Below, piece by piece: positions 25,875 to 35,070 of a stretch of 40,750 bases of DNA (position 1 is its first letter; each line of letters begins with the position of its first letter). The DNA comes from Candidatus Sulfotelmatobacter kueseliae (GTDB lineage Bacteria; Acidobacteriota; Terriglobia; Terriglobales; Acidobacteriaceae): contig OMOD01000163.1 in the NCBI GenBank assembly GCA_900290255.1, forward strand, positions 1 through 40,750, given 5' to 3'. A program made the translations under genes and the position numbers. The notes under the pieces are model-generated. The model saw nothing but the letters and a program-made list of their open reading frames with translations. It did no database searches and was not told where the DNA came from.

Positions 25875-27173
25875 TTGAGAGCATGTGCCTGTCTTGCGGT
25901 CTGGTTGCTGATCAGCGAAGCGATGCTTGCTCAAGTGACAGTGGTGCGGGCAGGCCGGATGGTGGATCCGGATTCGGGAACAGTGCTTTCCAATCAGATG
26001 ATCCTGATTTCAGGAAACAAGATTCAGGCGGTGGGCCCGGGGTTGACGGTTCCAACCGGCGCGAAGGTGATCGATCTTTCGGATAAGACGGTGTTGCCCG
26101 GCCTGATCGATTGCCACACGCACGTGGCCGACGGCCAAGCGGACAGCGAGCCTTTTAATGCTCTAAAGAAGACAGCGTCGCAAGTCGTATTGGAGTCGAT
26201 TCCGAACGCGCGGAATATGCTGCTTTCGGGATTTACGACGGTGCGCGACGTGGGCACGTACCGGGCGCTGAACGACGTGGCCTTGCGCGACGCGATCAAT
26301 CGCGGAGATGTGATGGGACCGCGGATGTTTGTGGCAGGAGCGTACATCACAATTACCGGTGGCGCAGGGGCCATGACCGGGCAGGCCCCGGACATCCAGC
26401 TGCCCTGGGATTTGCATTATGGGGAGGCGAACAGTCCATGGGAGGTGCGGCAGAAGATTCGGTTGCTGGCGCACGATGGCGTGGACGTGATCAAGATGCT
26501 GTCGACGGGTGCGGTGCTGACCCATGGAAGCAACCCGGCTTCGACTGAGTTTACCGAGGAAGAGTTGCAGGCGGGCGTAGATGAAGCCCACCACTTCGGT
26601 TTGCGCGTCGCGGTGCACGCGCATGCGGCGGAGGGAATCCGGAATGCGATTCTGGCCGGGGCAGCTTCGATTGAACATGCCGAACTGCTCGACGACGATC
26701 TGATAGCGCTGGCCAAACAGCACGGAACGTATCTCGATATGGATATCTATGACGAGGAGTGCATCCGGGCGGCCGCACAGACGGGGCAGATGCCGGCGGA
26801 CTTCCTCGCGCACGATGCGGACCTGGCGCGGATTCAGCGGGAAAACTTTCGCAAGGCGGTGAAGGCGGGCGCGAAAATGGCGTTTGGCACCGATGCCGGT
26901 GTGTGCCCGTATGGAACGAGCGGGAAGCAGTTCGCCTTTATGGTCAAGTACGGAATGACTCCGATGCAGGCGATTCAGGCGGCGACGTCGAATGCAGCCG
27001 ATTTGCTGGGCCATTCGAGCGAGATCGGTTCGGTCAAGGCGGGCAAGTTCGCGGACCTGATCGCGGTAGGCGGCGATCCCCTCCAGGACATCAGCGTACT
27101 GGAGACCGTCGACTTCGTTATGAAAGATGGGAAGGTCTACAAGTCGGCCGGCGCCGCGGCGTGCTCGCAGTAG
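25875..27173 (+). CDS. Secreted amidohydrolase, homolog of the 809-2140 protein
   Basis: This is a 432-residue amidohydrolase-superfamily enzyme. I chose a TTG start at 25875 because GGGAGG lies six bases upstream and the next codons form a signal peptide (ACLAVWLLISEAMLAQ). The in-frame ATG at 25839 has no ribosome site. Metal-site motifs are DCHTH, IKMLSTG with the candidate carbamylated Lys, VHAHAAEG, SIEHAELL and AFGTDAG. Order and spacing match the first amidohydrolase of this window, though the sequences are clearly diverged. The family includes imidazolonepropionases and Xaa-Pro or Xaa-Arg dipeptidases. Placement after an M61 peptidase is compatible with dipeptide hydrolysis, but the substrate is unknown. 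Confidence 0.88.
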   Translation: MRACACLAVWLLISEAMLAQVTVVRAGRMVDPDSGTVLSNQMILISGNKIQAVGPGLTVPTGAKVIDLSDKTVLPGLIDCHTHVADGQADSEPFNALKKTASQVVLESIPNARNMLLSGFTTVRDVGTYRALNDVALRDAINRGDVMGPRMFVAGAYITITGGAGAMTGQAPDIQLPWDLHYGEANSPWEVRQKIRLLAHDGVDVIKMLSTGAVLTHGSNPASTEFTEEELQAGVDEAHHFGLRVAVHAHAAEGIRNAILAGAASIEHAELLDDDLIALAKQHGTYLDMDIYDEECIRAAAQTGQMPADFLAHDADLARIQRENFRKAVKAGAKMAFGTDAGVCPYGTSGKQFAFMVKYGMTPMQAIQAATSNAADLLGHSSEIGSVKAGKFADLIAVGGDPLQDISVLETVDFVMKDGKVYKSAGAAACSQ

Positions 27174-27258
27174 ACCTAACTCCTACATCTTCGCGATTGT
27201 TGTTAAGTCGCGTTCATACTTACTGTGGTCTGCGCCAGTGTCATCCCATGTAGCTGGC

Positions 27259-28412
27259 TCAAAAATAGAGCTTCAAGGCGAGCTGGAGGATACGAGGCCC
27301 GCGGTAATAAGTGGATGACGACCCTGTGCTGTCCGTCGTCACCTGTCCAAAACTCGGGCTCCCGCCAATGGATCCTTCGCTTGCAGTTGGGCCGAAAAAC
27401 TGAGCGTGGTTAAAGGCATTGAAAAAGTTCGCCTGGAACTGCAGAGACTTGTTTTCATGGAAGACGAAGTTCTTCATCACAGAAATGTCCCAGTTGTTGA
27501 TTCCCGGCCCACGCAACACATTTCTACCAATGTTTCCGTAGGTGAACATTGGAACTCCGCCGGCCACAAGCGTGCTGTTTGCCGGAACGGCCCGCCGGCC
27601 ACAAGCGTGCTGTTTGCCGGAACGGCTTGACCGGCGGGCGGCCCAGCCGCGCACACCAGATTGGTAGGATCGATAAAGAAATGCCCGGTAGTAGTTCCCG
27701 ACAGGCAGCTTCCGTGCAGGCCGTCAGAGCTGGGACTGAAGGTCTGCGTCTGGCGTGGATCGTGGAAGACATGGATTGGTCCCAGGATATCGGGACGGTC
27801 CAAACCTTCGTTTGAGAAACTGGCGCCGTTGCTGGAAAACAGCGTGAAGGGATTTCCCGACTGGAAGCTGGTGATGGTAGAGACCGTCCAGCCGCCCAAC
27901 GCTTTCTTCGCCAGTGAAGTTGCATTCCGGCCAAAAGGAATTTCCCAAATCGGCGTGAGCACCAAGCGGTGGGTCGCATCAAAGTCCGCCAGCCCACGGT
28001 CAAAAGCTGGGCTGAGTGGATTGGTGTAGACCGCTGACCGCGCTCTGAATCCCGAAGACTCATCGATCGTCTTGGCCAGGGTATGAGCCACACGGAACTG
28101 CAAACCGTGACTCATCCGCCGGTCCGCTTCAACCTGAAGTTGGTTGCTGGACGAGCTTCCCTCGCTCAAGTTGGTTTGGATCTGGGTGGCGCCACTAGGA
28201 ATGCCAAGAAACGCCTCCGGGCTGCCGTTGCACGCCGCCAAAGGGCGGGCACAATCGGCGGAGATGCTCTTGTAGGGGTCTTCCGGTGGCAGCAGGCTGA
28301 CGTAATACTGGTATTGGGCCATGAGCCCATTCGGTCCACTGAGGGTCGGGAAGTTAAGATTCGTGCCGCCAATGGCCCTTCGGCTCATGCTTCCAACATA
28401 AACAGCCTCCAC
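27259..28412 (-). pseudogene. Oar-like TonB-dependent receptor, truncated and frameshifted
   Basis: This is the C-terminal barrel part of a carboxypeptidase-regulatory-like TonB receptor, a family expanded in Acidobacteriota. Typical stretches are MSHGLQFRVAHTLAKTIDES, ALGGWTVSTITSFQSGNPF and GPGINNWDISVMKNF, and the C-terminus ends in Phe (ALKLYF). The frame breaks at a 35-bp direct duplication (27557-27591 and 27592-27626). Removing one copy would restore a continuous reading frame through TLVAGG. The 5' side stops abruptly at about 28412, where a glycosyltransferase fragment begins on the other strand. About two thirds of a normal receptor (signal, plug, most strands) is missing. It is non-functional as written. 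Confidence 0.85.
27557..27626. repeat. Perfect 35-bp tandem duplication
   Basis: Two identical 35-base copies lie directly adjacent (27557-27591 and 27592-27626) inside the TonB receptor remnant. Because 35 is not a multiple of three, the duplication shifts the frame. Confidence 0.95.
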
Positions 28413-28413
28413 A

Positions 28414-29187
28414 ATGCCTTTCCTGCACCGTTACCTTGGCAACCCGGTGTTGACCGCTTTGGGCCGGTTGTTTTTTCATTCCCCTTGCCGCGATTTCCAC
28501 TGCGGATTGCGCGCCTTTCGCAAGGACAGCTATGAACGGATGAACATTCGCTCAACCGGCATGGAATTTGCCAGCGAAATGGTGGTGAAAGCCAGCTTGT
28601 TGCGGATGAAGGTGAGCGAAGTACCGACCACGTTGTCCGCGGACGGGCGCAGTCATCCGCCCCATCTGCGGACCTGGCACGATGGCTGGCGCCACCTGCG
28701 CTTCCTGCTGATGTACAGTCCCCGGTGGCTGTTCCTGTATCCCGGCCTAGCGTCAATCCTGTTGGGGTTGGCGGTTGGTTTTTGGCTCCTGCCCGGCCCG
28801 CGTCGAATCGGGGGCATTGTGTTTGACGTCCACACGCTCGCCTATGCTTTTGGCTCCATGCTGGTCGGATTCCAATTGCTGGCTTTTGCCGTGTTCACGA
28901 AGGTCTTCGCAATCACGGAAGGGTTGCTGCCGGAGGACCCTCGGATGAATCGCCTCTTTGAATATGTCACACTCGAGACGGGCCTGATCGTGGGAGCGGT
29001 CCTCATAGCTCTGGGGATCGCCGGTTCGTTGTTCGCCGTGTCCTCCTGGGCCAGAACCAGCTTCGGGCCCATGAATTCGGAGAGTCTGCTGCGCATCGTC
29101 ATGCCTTCCGTTTTCGCCCTTACACTCGGGGCACAGATCATCTTCAGCAGCTTTTTCCTGAGCATTCTGGGTCTGCGCCGGCGCTGA
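28414..29187 (+). pseudogene. 5'-truncated family 2 glycosyltransferase with membrane tail
   Basis: 257 codons encode the second half of a dolichol-phosphate-mannosyltransferase-like GT2 protein. MPFLHRYLGNPVLTALGRLF and DFHCGLRAFRKDSYERM are the acceptor-side motifs normally found after about residue 130. The nucleotide-binding N-terminal half with its DxD motif is absent. About four transmembrane segments follow (LFLYPGLASILLGLAVGFWL; a long hydrophobic stretch near 145-175; one near 195-220; one near 230-252). There is no ribosome site before the first ATG, which abuts the truncated TonB receptor head to head. Probably a dead fragment. A short membrane protein is the alternative. Confidence 0.75.
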
Positions 29188-29338
29188 CTCATGCGTCCAG
29201 CTGAATTCGATCGCTCCCTCAGTGGCAGTTAAGAAACCTCCTGCGCTTTCCAGCTCAAAATTCTTGCCGGTCTGTTGCGCTTCGATTTCATTTTTGTTGC
29301 CGTTTGCGCTAGTGTTACCCGGCACGGAAGGAACATCT

Positions 29339-30976
29339 GTGACCCTGAGTCAGGATCAGACAAGCGCGGCCTATGACGCCATCGTGATCGGAGGAGGCCA
29401 TAATGGTCTCACCGCGGCTGCTTACCTGGCTCGGGCGGGATTGTCGACGCTGGTGCTCGAACGCCGGGAAATCGTGGGTGGTTGCTGCGTCACGGAGGAA
29501 ATCGCGCCCGGGTGCCGCGTCTCGACGACTTCTTATGTCGCCAGCATGCTGCGCCCGGAGGTAATTTCTGAATTGCGCCTGCCCGACCACGGCCTGCGCA
29601 TGATTCCGTGCGATCCCGCGATTCAGGTTCCTTTCCCGGACGGTCAGGTAGTGCCGTGGTGGGCTGATCGTGAGCGGGCCCGGCAGGAATTCTCCAGGAT
29701 TTCGAGCAAAGACGCGGCGCGGTTTGTCGAGGTGGATGATCAGCTGAAGAAACTGGCGCGCTACCTGCAGCCCTTTTTTCTGGAGCCTCCGCCGGAAGTT
29801 GACCTGTCGGCGGTGAGGGGTTGGACGGACCTGTTCCGTGTGGGCAAACGATTTCGCGGCATTTCGAGTACCGAGATTGCGCAACTGGTCTCGTTCCTCA
29901 CCGGCAGTCTGGGGGAGTTTCTCGACCATCAGTTTGAGTCGGAGAAAATCAAAACCATGTTTCTGGCGAATAACGTTTACGGAAAACATGGGGGACCATA
30001 CCAGCCGGGGACGGCGATCGGTCTGCTGTTCCACTTGCTCAGCGGAGGAGAACACGAACTGCAGGGCTTTTACGGACACGTCATGGGAGGCATGGGATCG
30101 ATTACGCAGGCGCTGGCTGCGGCTGGGAGAAAACTCGGGGTCGAGATTCGCACTGCAGCGCCGGTCGGGCGCATTAACGTACGCCATGGCCGAGTGCGTG
30201 GCGTGGTGCTCGAGAACGGCACCGAACTCGGAGCGCGGATCGTGCTTTCGAATGCCGACCCGAAGCGCACCTTCCTGGGACTCGTGGACTCAAAGGATCT
30301 GCCCGAGGACTTCGTGTTTGCTGTGCGCGGGATCAAGATGGATGGTCCGTGCGCGAAGGTCAACATGGTTTTAGACGAGGAGCCGCGATTTACCGGAACG
30401 TCGCCTCTGGCCACGCCGCTCGAGCGCACATTCTATACCCTGGTTCCGACCCTGGAATTTGCCGAGCGTTGCTACGACATCGCCAAGTTTGGCGAAATTC
30501 CCGAGGAACTGTGGGTCGATTGCGTGGTTTCCTCGAATGCCGACGATTCACTGGCTCCTCCGGGCAAGCACATTCTTACTTGCTTCGTGCAGTACGTGCC
30601 TTACCGTCTGCGGCGGGGAAATTGGGACGAGATGCGTGACCTGCTCGGTGATCGCGTGGTCAGGAAGATCGCGGAATACGCTCCCAACGTGCCGGGAGCG
30701 ATTGTGGCCCGGCAGGTGCTGACTCCGCTTGATCTGGAACGCACCTACGGTCTGACCGAAGGCAACATTTTTCATGGCGATTTGCGACTGGATCAGCTCT
30801 TCTTTATGCGGCCTGTGCCGGGGTGGTCGCAGTATCGGACGCCGATTGCCGGGCTATACCTGTGTGGTGCGGGAGCGCATCCGGGAGGCGGTGTCACCGG
30901 AGCACCCGGGCGCAACGCGGCGCACCAGGCGCTGCGCGATTGGAAGAAGGGACGATTCAAGGAGGCCATAGCGTGA
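29339..30976 (+). CDS. FAD-dependent oxidoreductase of the phytoene desaturase/PYROXD2 type
   Basis: This is a 545-residue flavoprotein. The N-terminal Rossmann motif is VIGGGHNGLTAAAYLARAG near residues 16-34. ERREIVGGCCVTEE completes FAD binding, and the C-terminal LYLCGAGAHPGGGVTGAPG is the second FAD motif of the phytoene desaturase-like family. GTG 29339 follows AAGGA by about seven bases, and the fold begins right after it. The gene overlaps the next FAD oxidoreductase by four bases (GTGA). Carotenoid genes are absent, so the name describes fold only. Placement before an amine-oxidase-type flavoprotein and a betaine-methyltransferase homolog suggests oxidation of a nitrogen compound, which is inference. 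Confidence 0.85.
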   Translation: MTLSQDQTSAAYDAIVIGGGHNGLTAAAYLARAGLSTLVLERREIVGGCCVTEEIAPGCRVSTTSYVASMLRPEVISELRLPDHGLRMIPCDPAIQVPFPDGQVVPWWADRERARQEFSRISSKDAARFVEVDDQLKKLARYLQPFFLEPPPEVDLSAVRGWTDLFRVGKRFRGISSTEIAQLVSFLTGSLGEFLDHQFESEKIKTMFLANNVYGKHGGPYQPGTAIGLLFHLLSGGEHELQGFYGHVMGGMGSITQALAAAGRKLGVEIRTAAPVGRINVRHGRVRGVVLENGTELGARIVLSNADPKRTFLGLVDSKDLPEDFVFAVRGIKMDGPCAKVNMVLDEEPRFTGTSPLATPLERTFYTLVPTLEFAERCYDIAKFGEIPEELWVDCVVSSNADDSLAPPGKHILTCFVQYVPYRLRRGNWDEMRDLLGDRVVRKIAEYAPNVPGAIVARQVLTPLDLERTYGLTEGNIFHGDLRLDQLFFMRPVPGWSQYRTPIAGLYLCGAGAHPGGGVTGAPGRNAAHQALRDWKKGRFKEAIA

Positions 30977-32169
30977 GTTCTGCGAGAGAACATTCGAACT
31001 CGTTGCCGAAGACTGCCGATATCGTGATCCTGGGCGCCGGCGTAATGGGCGCATCTATCGCTTTTCATCTGGCACGGCGAAAGGCCGGGAAAATTGTCTT
31101 GATCGAGAAGGATCATTTTGGGCGCGGAAGCAGCGGGCGATCCTCCGCATTGATTCGTATGCACTACAGTTTTGCACGTGAAGTGCAGCTGGCTCTGGTC
31201 AGCTTGCGCATGTTTGAGAACTGGCAGGAAATTGTGGGCCAGCCAGGAGATTTCCATAGGACCGGATTCGTGCGTATCGCGCTTCCCAACGAGACGGAGA
31301 GACTGAAGCTGAACGTCCAGATGCAACGCGACCTTGGGGTCAATGTCACGCTCATCGACCGGGACCAACTGCGCGCGCTCGAGCCAGACTGGAATGTTGA
31401 CGAAGCAGAACTCGCCGCTTACGAGCCAGATTCTGGCTACGGTGACGGAGCGGCGGTTGCGGGAGATTTCCTCAGCGCTGCGCGCGACATGGGCGCGCAG
31501 TATTTCTCGCGCACGCAGGCGACGGCATTTCTGGTTGAGTCTGGCCACGTTCGTGGCGTGGTCACAGACCAGGGAACGATAGCGGCTCCGACTGTTATCT
31601 CAGCCATAGGGCTCTGGACGAAGCCGCTGTTTCAGCCGATCGGCTGCGACCTTCCCATCGAATGCGAGTTTCACCAGGTAGCCATACTGCGCAAGCCCCC
31701 GGATGTGCGAGGTTTGGGTTGCGCCTGTATCGACTCCGTCACCGCAACGTATTTTCGTCCCGACGCACAAGACAAGTTCCTGGTCGGCGACTTCCACGGA
31801 ACGCGTCCGGTTGATCCGGACAATTTTCCGCAAAGCGCTTCCGGCGAGTCGCTGGAGGAACTCATTGAGCGCGCCTGCCGCCGGATTCCGAAACTTTCCC
31901 GGGCTGAGGTGATGCGCGGCGTAACTGGCGTTTATGACATGACGCCGGACTCGCGGCCGTTGCTGGGTGAAATCCCCGGCGTTGGCGGCCTGTATGTATG
32001 TGCCGGATTTTCCGGGATGGGCTTCAAGATTTCTCCCGCGATTGGGCTGGTGATGAGTGAACTCGTACTCGACGGCGAGGGCAAGACCGTGGACATCACC
32101 GTGTTCCGCCCGAATCGCTTTGCTGAGAACCAACCGATCGAGGCGGAAAACGAATACGCGGACTTCTAA
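30973..32169 (+). CDS. FAD-dependent amine oxidoreductase (sarcosine oxidase/DadA family)
   Basis: This is a 398-residue DAO-family flavoprotein. VILGAGVMGASIAFHLARR near residue 18 binds FAD. FGRGSSGRSSALIRMHYSF resembles the sarcosine and dimethylglycine dehydrogenase signature, and MTPDSRPLLGEIPGVGGLYV with GFSGMGFKISPAIG is the C-terminal flavin-binding part. AAGGAGG lies seven bases before GTG 30973, and the gene overlaps the preceding one by four bases. It lacks the C-terminal folate-binding GcvT-like domain of full dimethylglycine dehydrogenases. The likely reaction is oxidative removal of an N-methyl or amino group from a secondary or tertiary amine such as sarcosine. The next gene, a BHMT homolog, starts 19 bases later. 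Confidence 0.87.
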   Translation: MSSAREHSNSLPKTADIVILGAGVMGASIAFHLARRKAGKIVLIEKDHFGRGSSGRSSALIRMHYSFAREVQLALVSLRMFENWQEIVGQPGDFHRTGFVRIALPNETERLKLNVQMQRDLGVNVTLIDRDQLRALEPDWNVDEAELAAYEPDSGYGDGAAVAGDFLSAARDMGAQYFSRTQATAFLVESGHVRGVVTDQGTIAAPTVISAIGLWTKPLFQPIGCDLPIECEFHQVAILRKPPDVRGLGCACIDSVTATYFRPDAQDKFLVGDFHGTRPVDPDNFPQSASGESLEELIERACRRIPKLSRAEVMRGVTGVYDMTPDSRPLLGEIPGVGGLYVCAGFSGMGFKISPAIGLVMSELVLDGEGKTVDITVFRPNRFAENQPIEAENEYADF

Positions 32170-32188
32170 AGACTCTGAGGGGAAAAAT

Positions 32189-33190
32189 ATGGGCAAGAAA
32201 GGCATTCTCGATCGCTTGAAAGAAGGCCCTGTCCTGGGCGACGGCGGCTACTTGCTGGAACTTGAAAAACGCGGCTGGGTGCGCGCAGGTCCGTTCACAC
32301 CGGAGGTGGCGCTCACCTATCCGAACGCGCTGCGCGAGCTGCACATAGAGTTTCGCGAGGCAGGCGCAGAGGTGCTGCAAGCGCTCACTTTCTATGCCAG
32401 TCGTGACAAGCTGGCCACGGTTGGCCTGGAAAATCGGCTGGAAGATCTGAATCGTTCGGCGGTGCGCGTGGCGCGCGAGGTCGCTGGCGACCGGTGCCTG
32501 GTTGCCGGCAACCTGAGCCTGACTTGGATGTATGAGCCGGGAAGTCCCTCGGCGGCCGATCGCGTGCGCAGCACCTTTGAGGAACAGCTTGCCGTGCAGG
32601 TCGACGAAGGAATTGACTTTATCATCGGCGAGACTTTCTCCTGGCTGGGTGAGGCGCTCATTGCCGTGGAGCGCGCCAGGAAAACAGGCTTGCCGGTCAT
32701 GGTCACAATTTGCTTCGAGAACAAAGATGAGACCGCCGAGGGCAAGAGTGCCGCCGATGCAGCCAAGGCTCTGTTTGATGCCGGAGCCGACATCGTCGGC
32801 ATGAACTGCCTGCGACCACCGGAGCACATCCTGGGCCCGATGGAACAGATGCGCAAAGCCGTCTCAGGATACCTGGCCTGCCAGCCGGTCGCCTATCGCA
32901 CCCCGAAGAATAAGCCCGATTTCACAAGCCTGCCTGAGTTTCCCTACGGGTTGGACCCCTTACAGCTTACGCGGAAGGAAATGGCGGATTACGCTGTGCA
33001 AGCCCGCGATTTGGGCATCAACTACATCGGCGCGTGTTGCGGCGCCGTGGCCATGCACATCCGGGAAATGGCGCGGGTTCTCGGGAAACTGCCGGAGGAC
33101 TCCCGCACCTGGAAAAAAGGTGGCGAGAAGCCGATGTCGGCTTACGAATACTACGACCACGACAAGCCGGGGGCTGAGAGCAAAAGATAG
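32189..33190 (+). CDS. Betaine-homocysteine S-methyltransferase-like protein
   Basis: This 333-residue zinc methyltransferase is close in layout to animal BHMT. GDGGYLLELEKRGWVRAGPF near residues 17-36, LTFYASRDKL, LPEFPYGLDP and YIGACCGAVAMHIREMARVL align with BHMT blocks. Zinc ligands are Cys207 (GMNCLRP) and Cys283/284 (GACCG). The conserved Asp18, Tyr69 and Glu148 of the betaine pocket appear present. The Trp that caps the trimethylammonium group is Phe36 here (GPFTPE for GPWTPE), and the Tyr after Glu148 is Thr. The C-terminal dimerisation arm of animal BHMT is missing. GAGGGG precedes the ATG. The operon with two amine-type flavoproteins suggests methylated-amine use. The donor may be betaine, a related onium compound or another methyl donor. 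Confidence 0.85.
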   Translation: MGKKGILDRLKEGPVLGDGGYLLELEKRGWVRAGPFTPEVALTYPNALRELHIEFREAGAEVLQALTFYASRDKLATVGLENRLEDLNRSAVRVAREVAGDRCLVAGNLSLTWMYEPGSPSAADRVRSTFEEQLAVQVDEGIDFIIGETFSWLGEALIAVERARKTGLPVMVTICFENKDETAEGKSAADAAKALFDAGADIVGMNCLRPPEHILGPMEQMRKAVSGYLACQPVAYRTPKNKPDFTSLPEFPYGLDPLQLTRKEMADYAVQARDLGINYIGACCGAVAMHIREMARVLGKLPEDSRTWKKGGEKPMSAYEYYDHDKPGAESKR

Positions 33191-33301
33191 ACTGAGCCAC
33201 TTGCGGCGGGAGCGGCGCTTTCCCCCACAGTAGGCTATGGACTAAGGACTGCGGTCGCGAGTATCGTGAGTTCGCTGTACTTATACATCGGGCAGCAGCA
33301 T

Positions 33302-33326
33302 TCCAACTGGCTATGGCCAAGTTGGA
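33302..33326. promoter_or_regulatory. Imperfect hairpin upstream of the first MttB-family gene
   Basis: TCCAACTGGC and GCCAAGTTGGA can pair around a TATG loop with one bulged base. It lies about 100 bases before the MttB start in a 233-base gap. It may be an operator or mRNA structure. It does not match a cobalamin riboswitch core. Confidence 0.35.
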
Positions 33327-33423
33327 TACGGCGCGGCTTTGGTAAAAGCAAGCCTGTTTTCCGAACTGGTGAATACGTACTGCGACTCCGAGCTTGCGCC
33401 GCGACTGCTCCCGGAGGGAAATT

Positions 33424-34896
33424 ATGCGACCTGTTCTTAAGCTGCTAGGGAACGAACTGATCGAGAAAATCATTGCCGAAGCCAGGGAGGTCATGTGCAA
33501 GCTGGGGATTGAGATTCACAACGAACTCGTGCTCAGCATGCTCGCCGACCATGGCGCTCGCATCGACAAAGACACATGCTACGCCTACTTCACAGAAGCC
33601 ATCATCGACAAGGCGCTTGCCACCGTCCCACATTCCTTCAAGCTCTTTGATGTTCTTGGAAACCAGACTCACGACTTCCAAGGCAACAACGTCTACTTCA
33701 CCCCCGGCTCAACTTCCCTCAACATCCTGGATAGCCGCGGGGAAATACGCAAGGCGACAACGGCTGACTACGTCCGATATGCGAAGTTGGTGAGTGTCCT
33801 GCCCAACCTGGCTTCTCAAAGTACCGCCCTGATCTCCACTGATGTTCATGACGAGATTTCCGACAGCTACCGGCTTTACCTGAGTCTGCTGTATGGCGAG
33901 AAGCCGGTCGTGACCGGAGCGTTCACGATCGAATCGTTTGAAGTCATGAAGGACATGCAACTCGCCGTGCGGGGAAGTGAGGCGGCGCTGCGGGCCAAGC
34001 CGCTGACGGTCTTCTCCGCTTGCCCCACCGCCCCGCTCAAGTGGAGCGATGTCACCAGCCAGAACCTGGTGGATTGTTCCCGCTGGTCGATCCCGGTGGA
34101 ATTCATCTCCATGCCGCTTTCCGGATTCATGGCGCCCGTCACCCTGGTGGGGAGCCTTATCCAGCAAACCGCCGAGACCCTGAGCGGGGTGGTGATCAGC
34201 CAACTGGTGAACCCCGGCCATGCCATCCTCTACGGCGGCTCGCCGGCCGTCTTCGACATCCGTTTCGCGACCACTCCCATGGGGGCCGTGGAGACCATGA
34301 TGATCGACTGCGGCAACAGCGAGATCGGGAAGTATCTCGGCATGCCCACGCAGAGTTACATCGCCTTCAGCGACGCCAAGCAACTGGATGCGCAGGCCGG
34401 GCTGGAGTCGGGCATCGGCGCCATCATGGCGGCGCTTTCCGGGATTAACAGCATCTCGGGCCCGGGAATGCTGGATTTTGAAAGCTGCCTGAGCCTGGAG
34501 AAACTTGTAGTCGACAACGAGATTTGCGGCATGGCCTACCGCCTGTTGCGCGGCATCGAACCTCGGGAAGACTTCCCTTCAATTCCCCTGTTCGAGGAAT
34601 TGCGGTCCAAGAAACATCTGCTGATCGCGGCGCACACCCGCCGTCACCTGCGGGAAGAGATTACTTTCCCCGGCCCGGTTATCGATCGCGCCAACCGCGA
34701 CCGGTGGATCGATGACGGTAAGCAGAGCTTGATGGAACGAGCCACGAAGGAAGTTAACCGGCTGGTTGCGACCCACAAGCCTTCACGTCTGCCGGAAACA
34801 ACCAAGCAGGAGCTGATGCACCTGATGCAGCGCGAAGCTCGGCGCTACGGAACGGAGACTCTGCCAGCACGAGAGGAGTGTGTGGCTGCTGGCTGA
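33424..34896 (+). CDS. MttB-family (trimethylamine-methyltransferase-like) protein, no pyrrolysine
   Basis: This is a 490-residue member of the MttB superfamily, whose members move a methyl group from a quaternary or tertiary amine to the Co(I) of a small corrinoid protein. Family-like blocks are LGIEIHNELVLSMLADHGA near the N-terminus, FTPGSTSLNILDSRGEIRKA, SGFMAPVTLVGSLIQQTAETL, PMGAVETMMIDCG and the C-terminal TRRHLREE. There is no in-frame TAG, so it is the non-pyrrolysine type, like the glycine-betaine enzyme MtgB and its relatives. GGAGGG lies six bases before the ATG. It follows the BHMT homolog by 233 bases and converges on the AcsE-like gene. No corrinoid protein gene is next to it. 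The substrate is not known. Confidence 0.88.
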   Translation: MRPVLKLLGNELIEKIIAEAREVMCKLGIEIHNELVLSMLADHGARIDKDTCYAYFTEAIIDKALATVPHSFKLFDVLGNQTHDFQGNNVYFTPGSTSLNILDSRGEIRKATTADYVRYAKLVSVLPNLASQSTALISTDVHDEISDSYRLYLSLLYGEKPVVTGAFTIESFEVMKDMQLAVRGSEAALRAKPLTVFSACPTAPLKWSDVTSQNLVDCSRWSIPVEFISMPLSGFMAPVTLVGSLIQQTAETLSGVVISQLVNPGHAILYGGSPAVFDIRFATTPMGAVETMMIDCGNSEIGKYLGMPTQSYIAFSDAKQLDAQAGLESGIGAIMAALSGINSISGPGMLDFESCLSLEKLVVDNEICGMAYRLLRGIEPREDFPSIPLFEELRSKKHLLIAAHTRRHLREEITFPGPVIDRANRDRWIDDGKQSLMERATKEVNRLVATHKPSRLPETTKQELMHLMQREARRYGTETLPAREECVAAG

Positions 34897-35070
34897 GCCA
34901 CCCCAGGGATTGCGTTCGTACGAATCGTTGAAATCGACGAAGGTGAGTGCTTTCCGGCGAAGCTCAGTCCGGGTCATTACCTCGTGCCCGAATAACGGCT
35001 ACGGAGTGGGAAGGCACTCTGCTCGCGAGGTTCGAAGCGCGCGTTATTGAGGATAGACTGTTCTATATCT

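Noticed and set aside
29339..30976. Carotenoid biosynthesis desaturase
   Set aside because: The fold fits, but no phytoene synthase or other carotenoid gene is near, and the operon partners are amine and methyl metabolism proteins.
33191..33423. A cobalamin riboswitch before the MttB-family gene
   Set aside because: A GCCACT string occurs near 33195, but the remaining B12-box and core helices could not be found.
33424..34896. Pyrrolysine readthrough in the MttB homolog
   Set aside because: The gene has no in-frame TAG and reaches family-typical length without readthrough.
34915..34924. Palindrome TTCGTACGAA after the first MttB gene as a further copy of the ATTCGG operator
   Set aside because: The half-sites lack the GG/CC core, the site lies between convergent gene ends, and a ten-base palindrome there can be chance.
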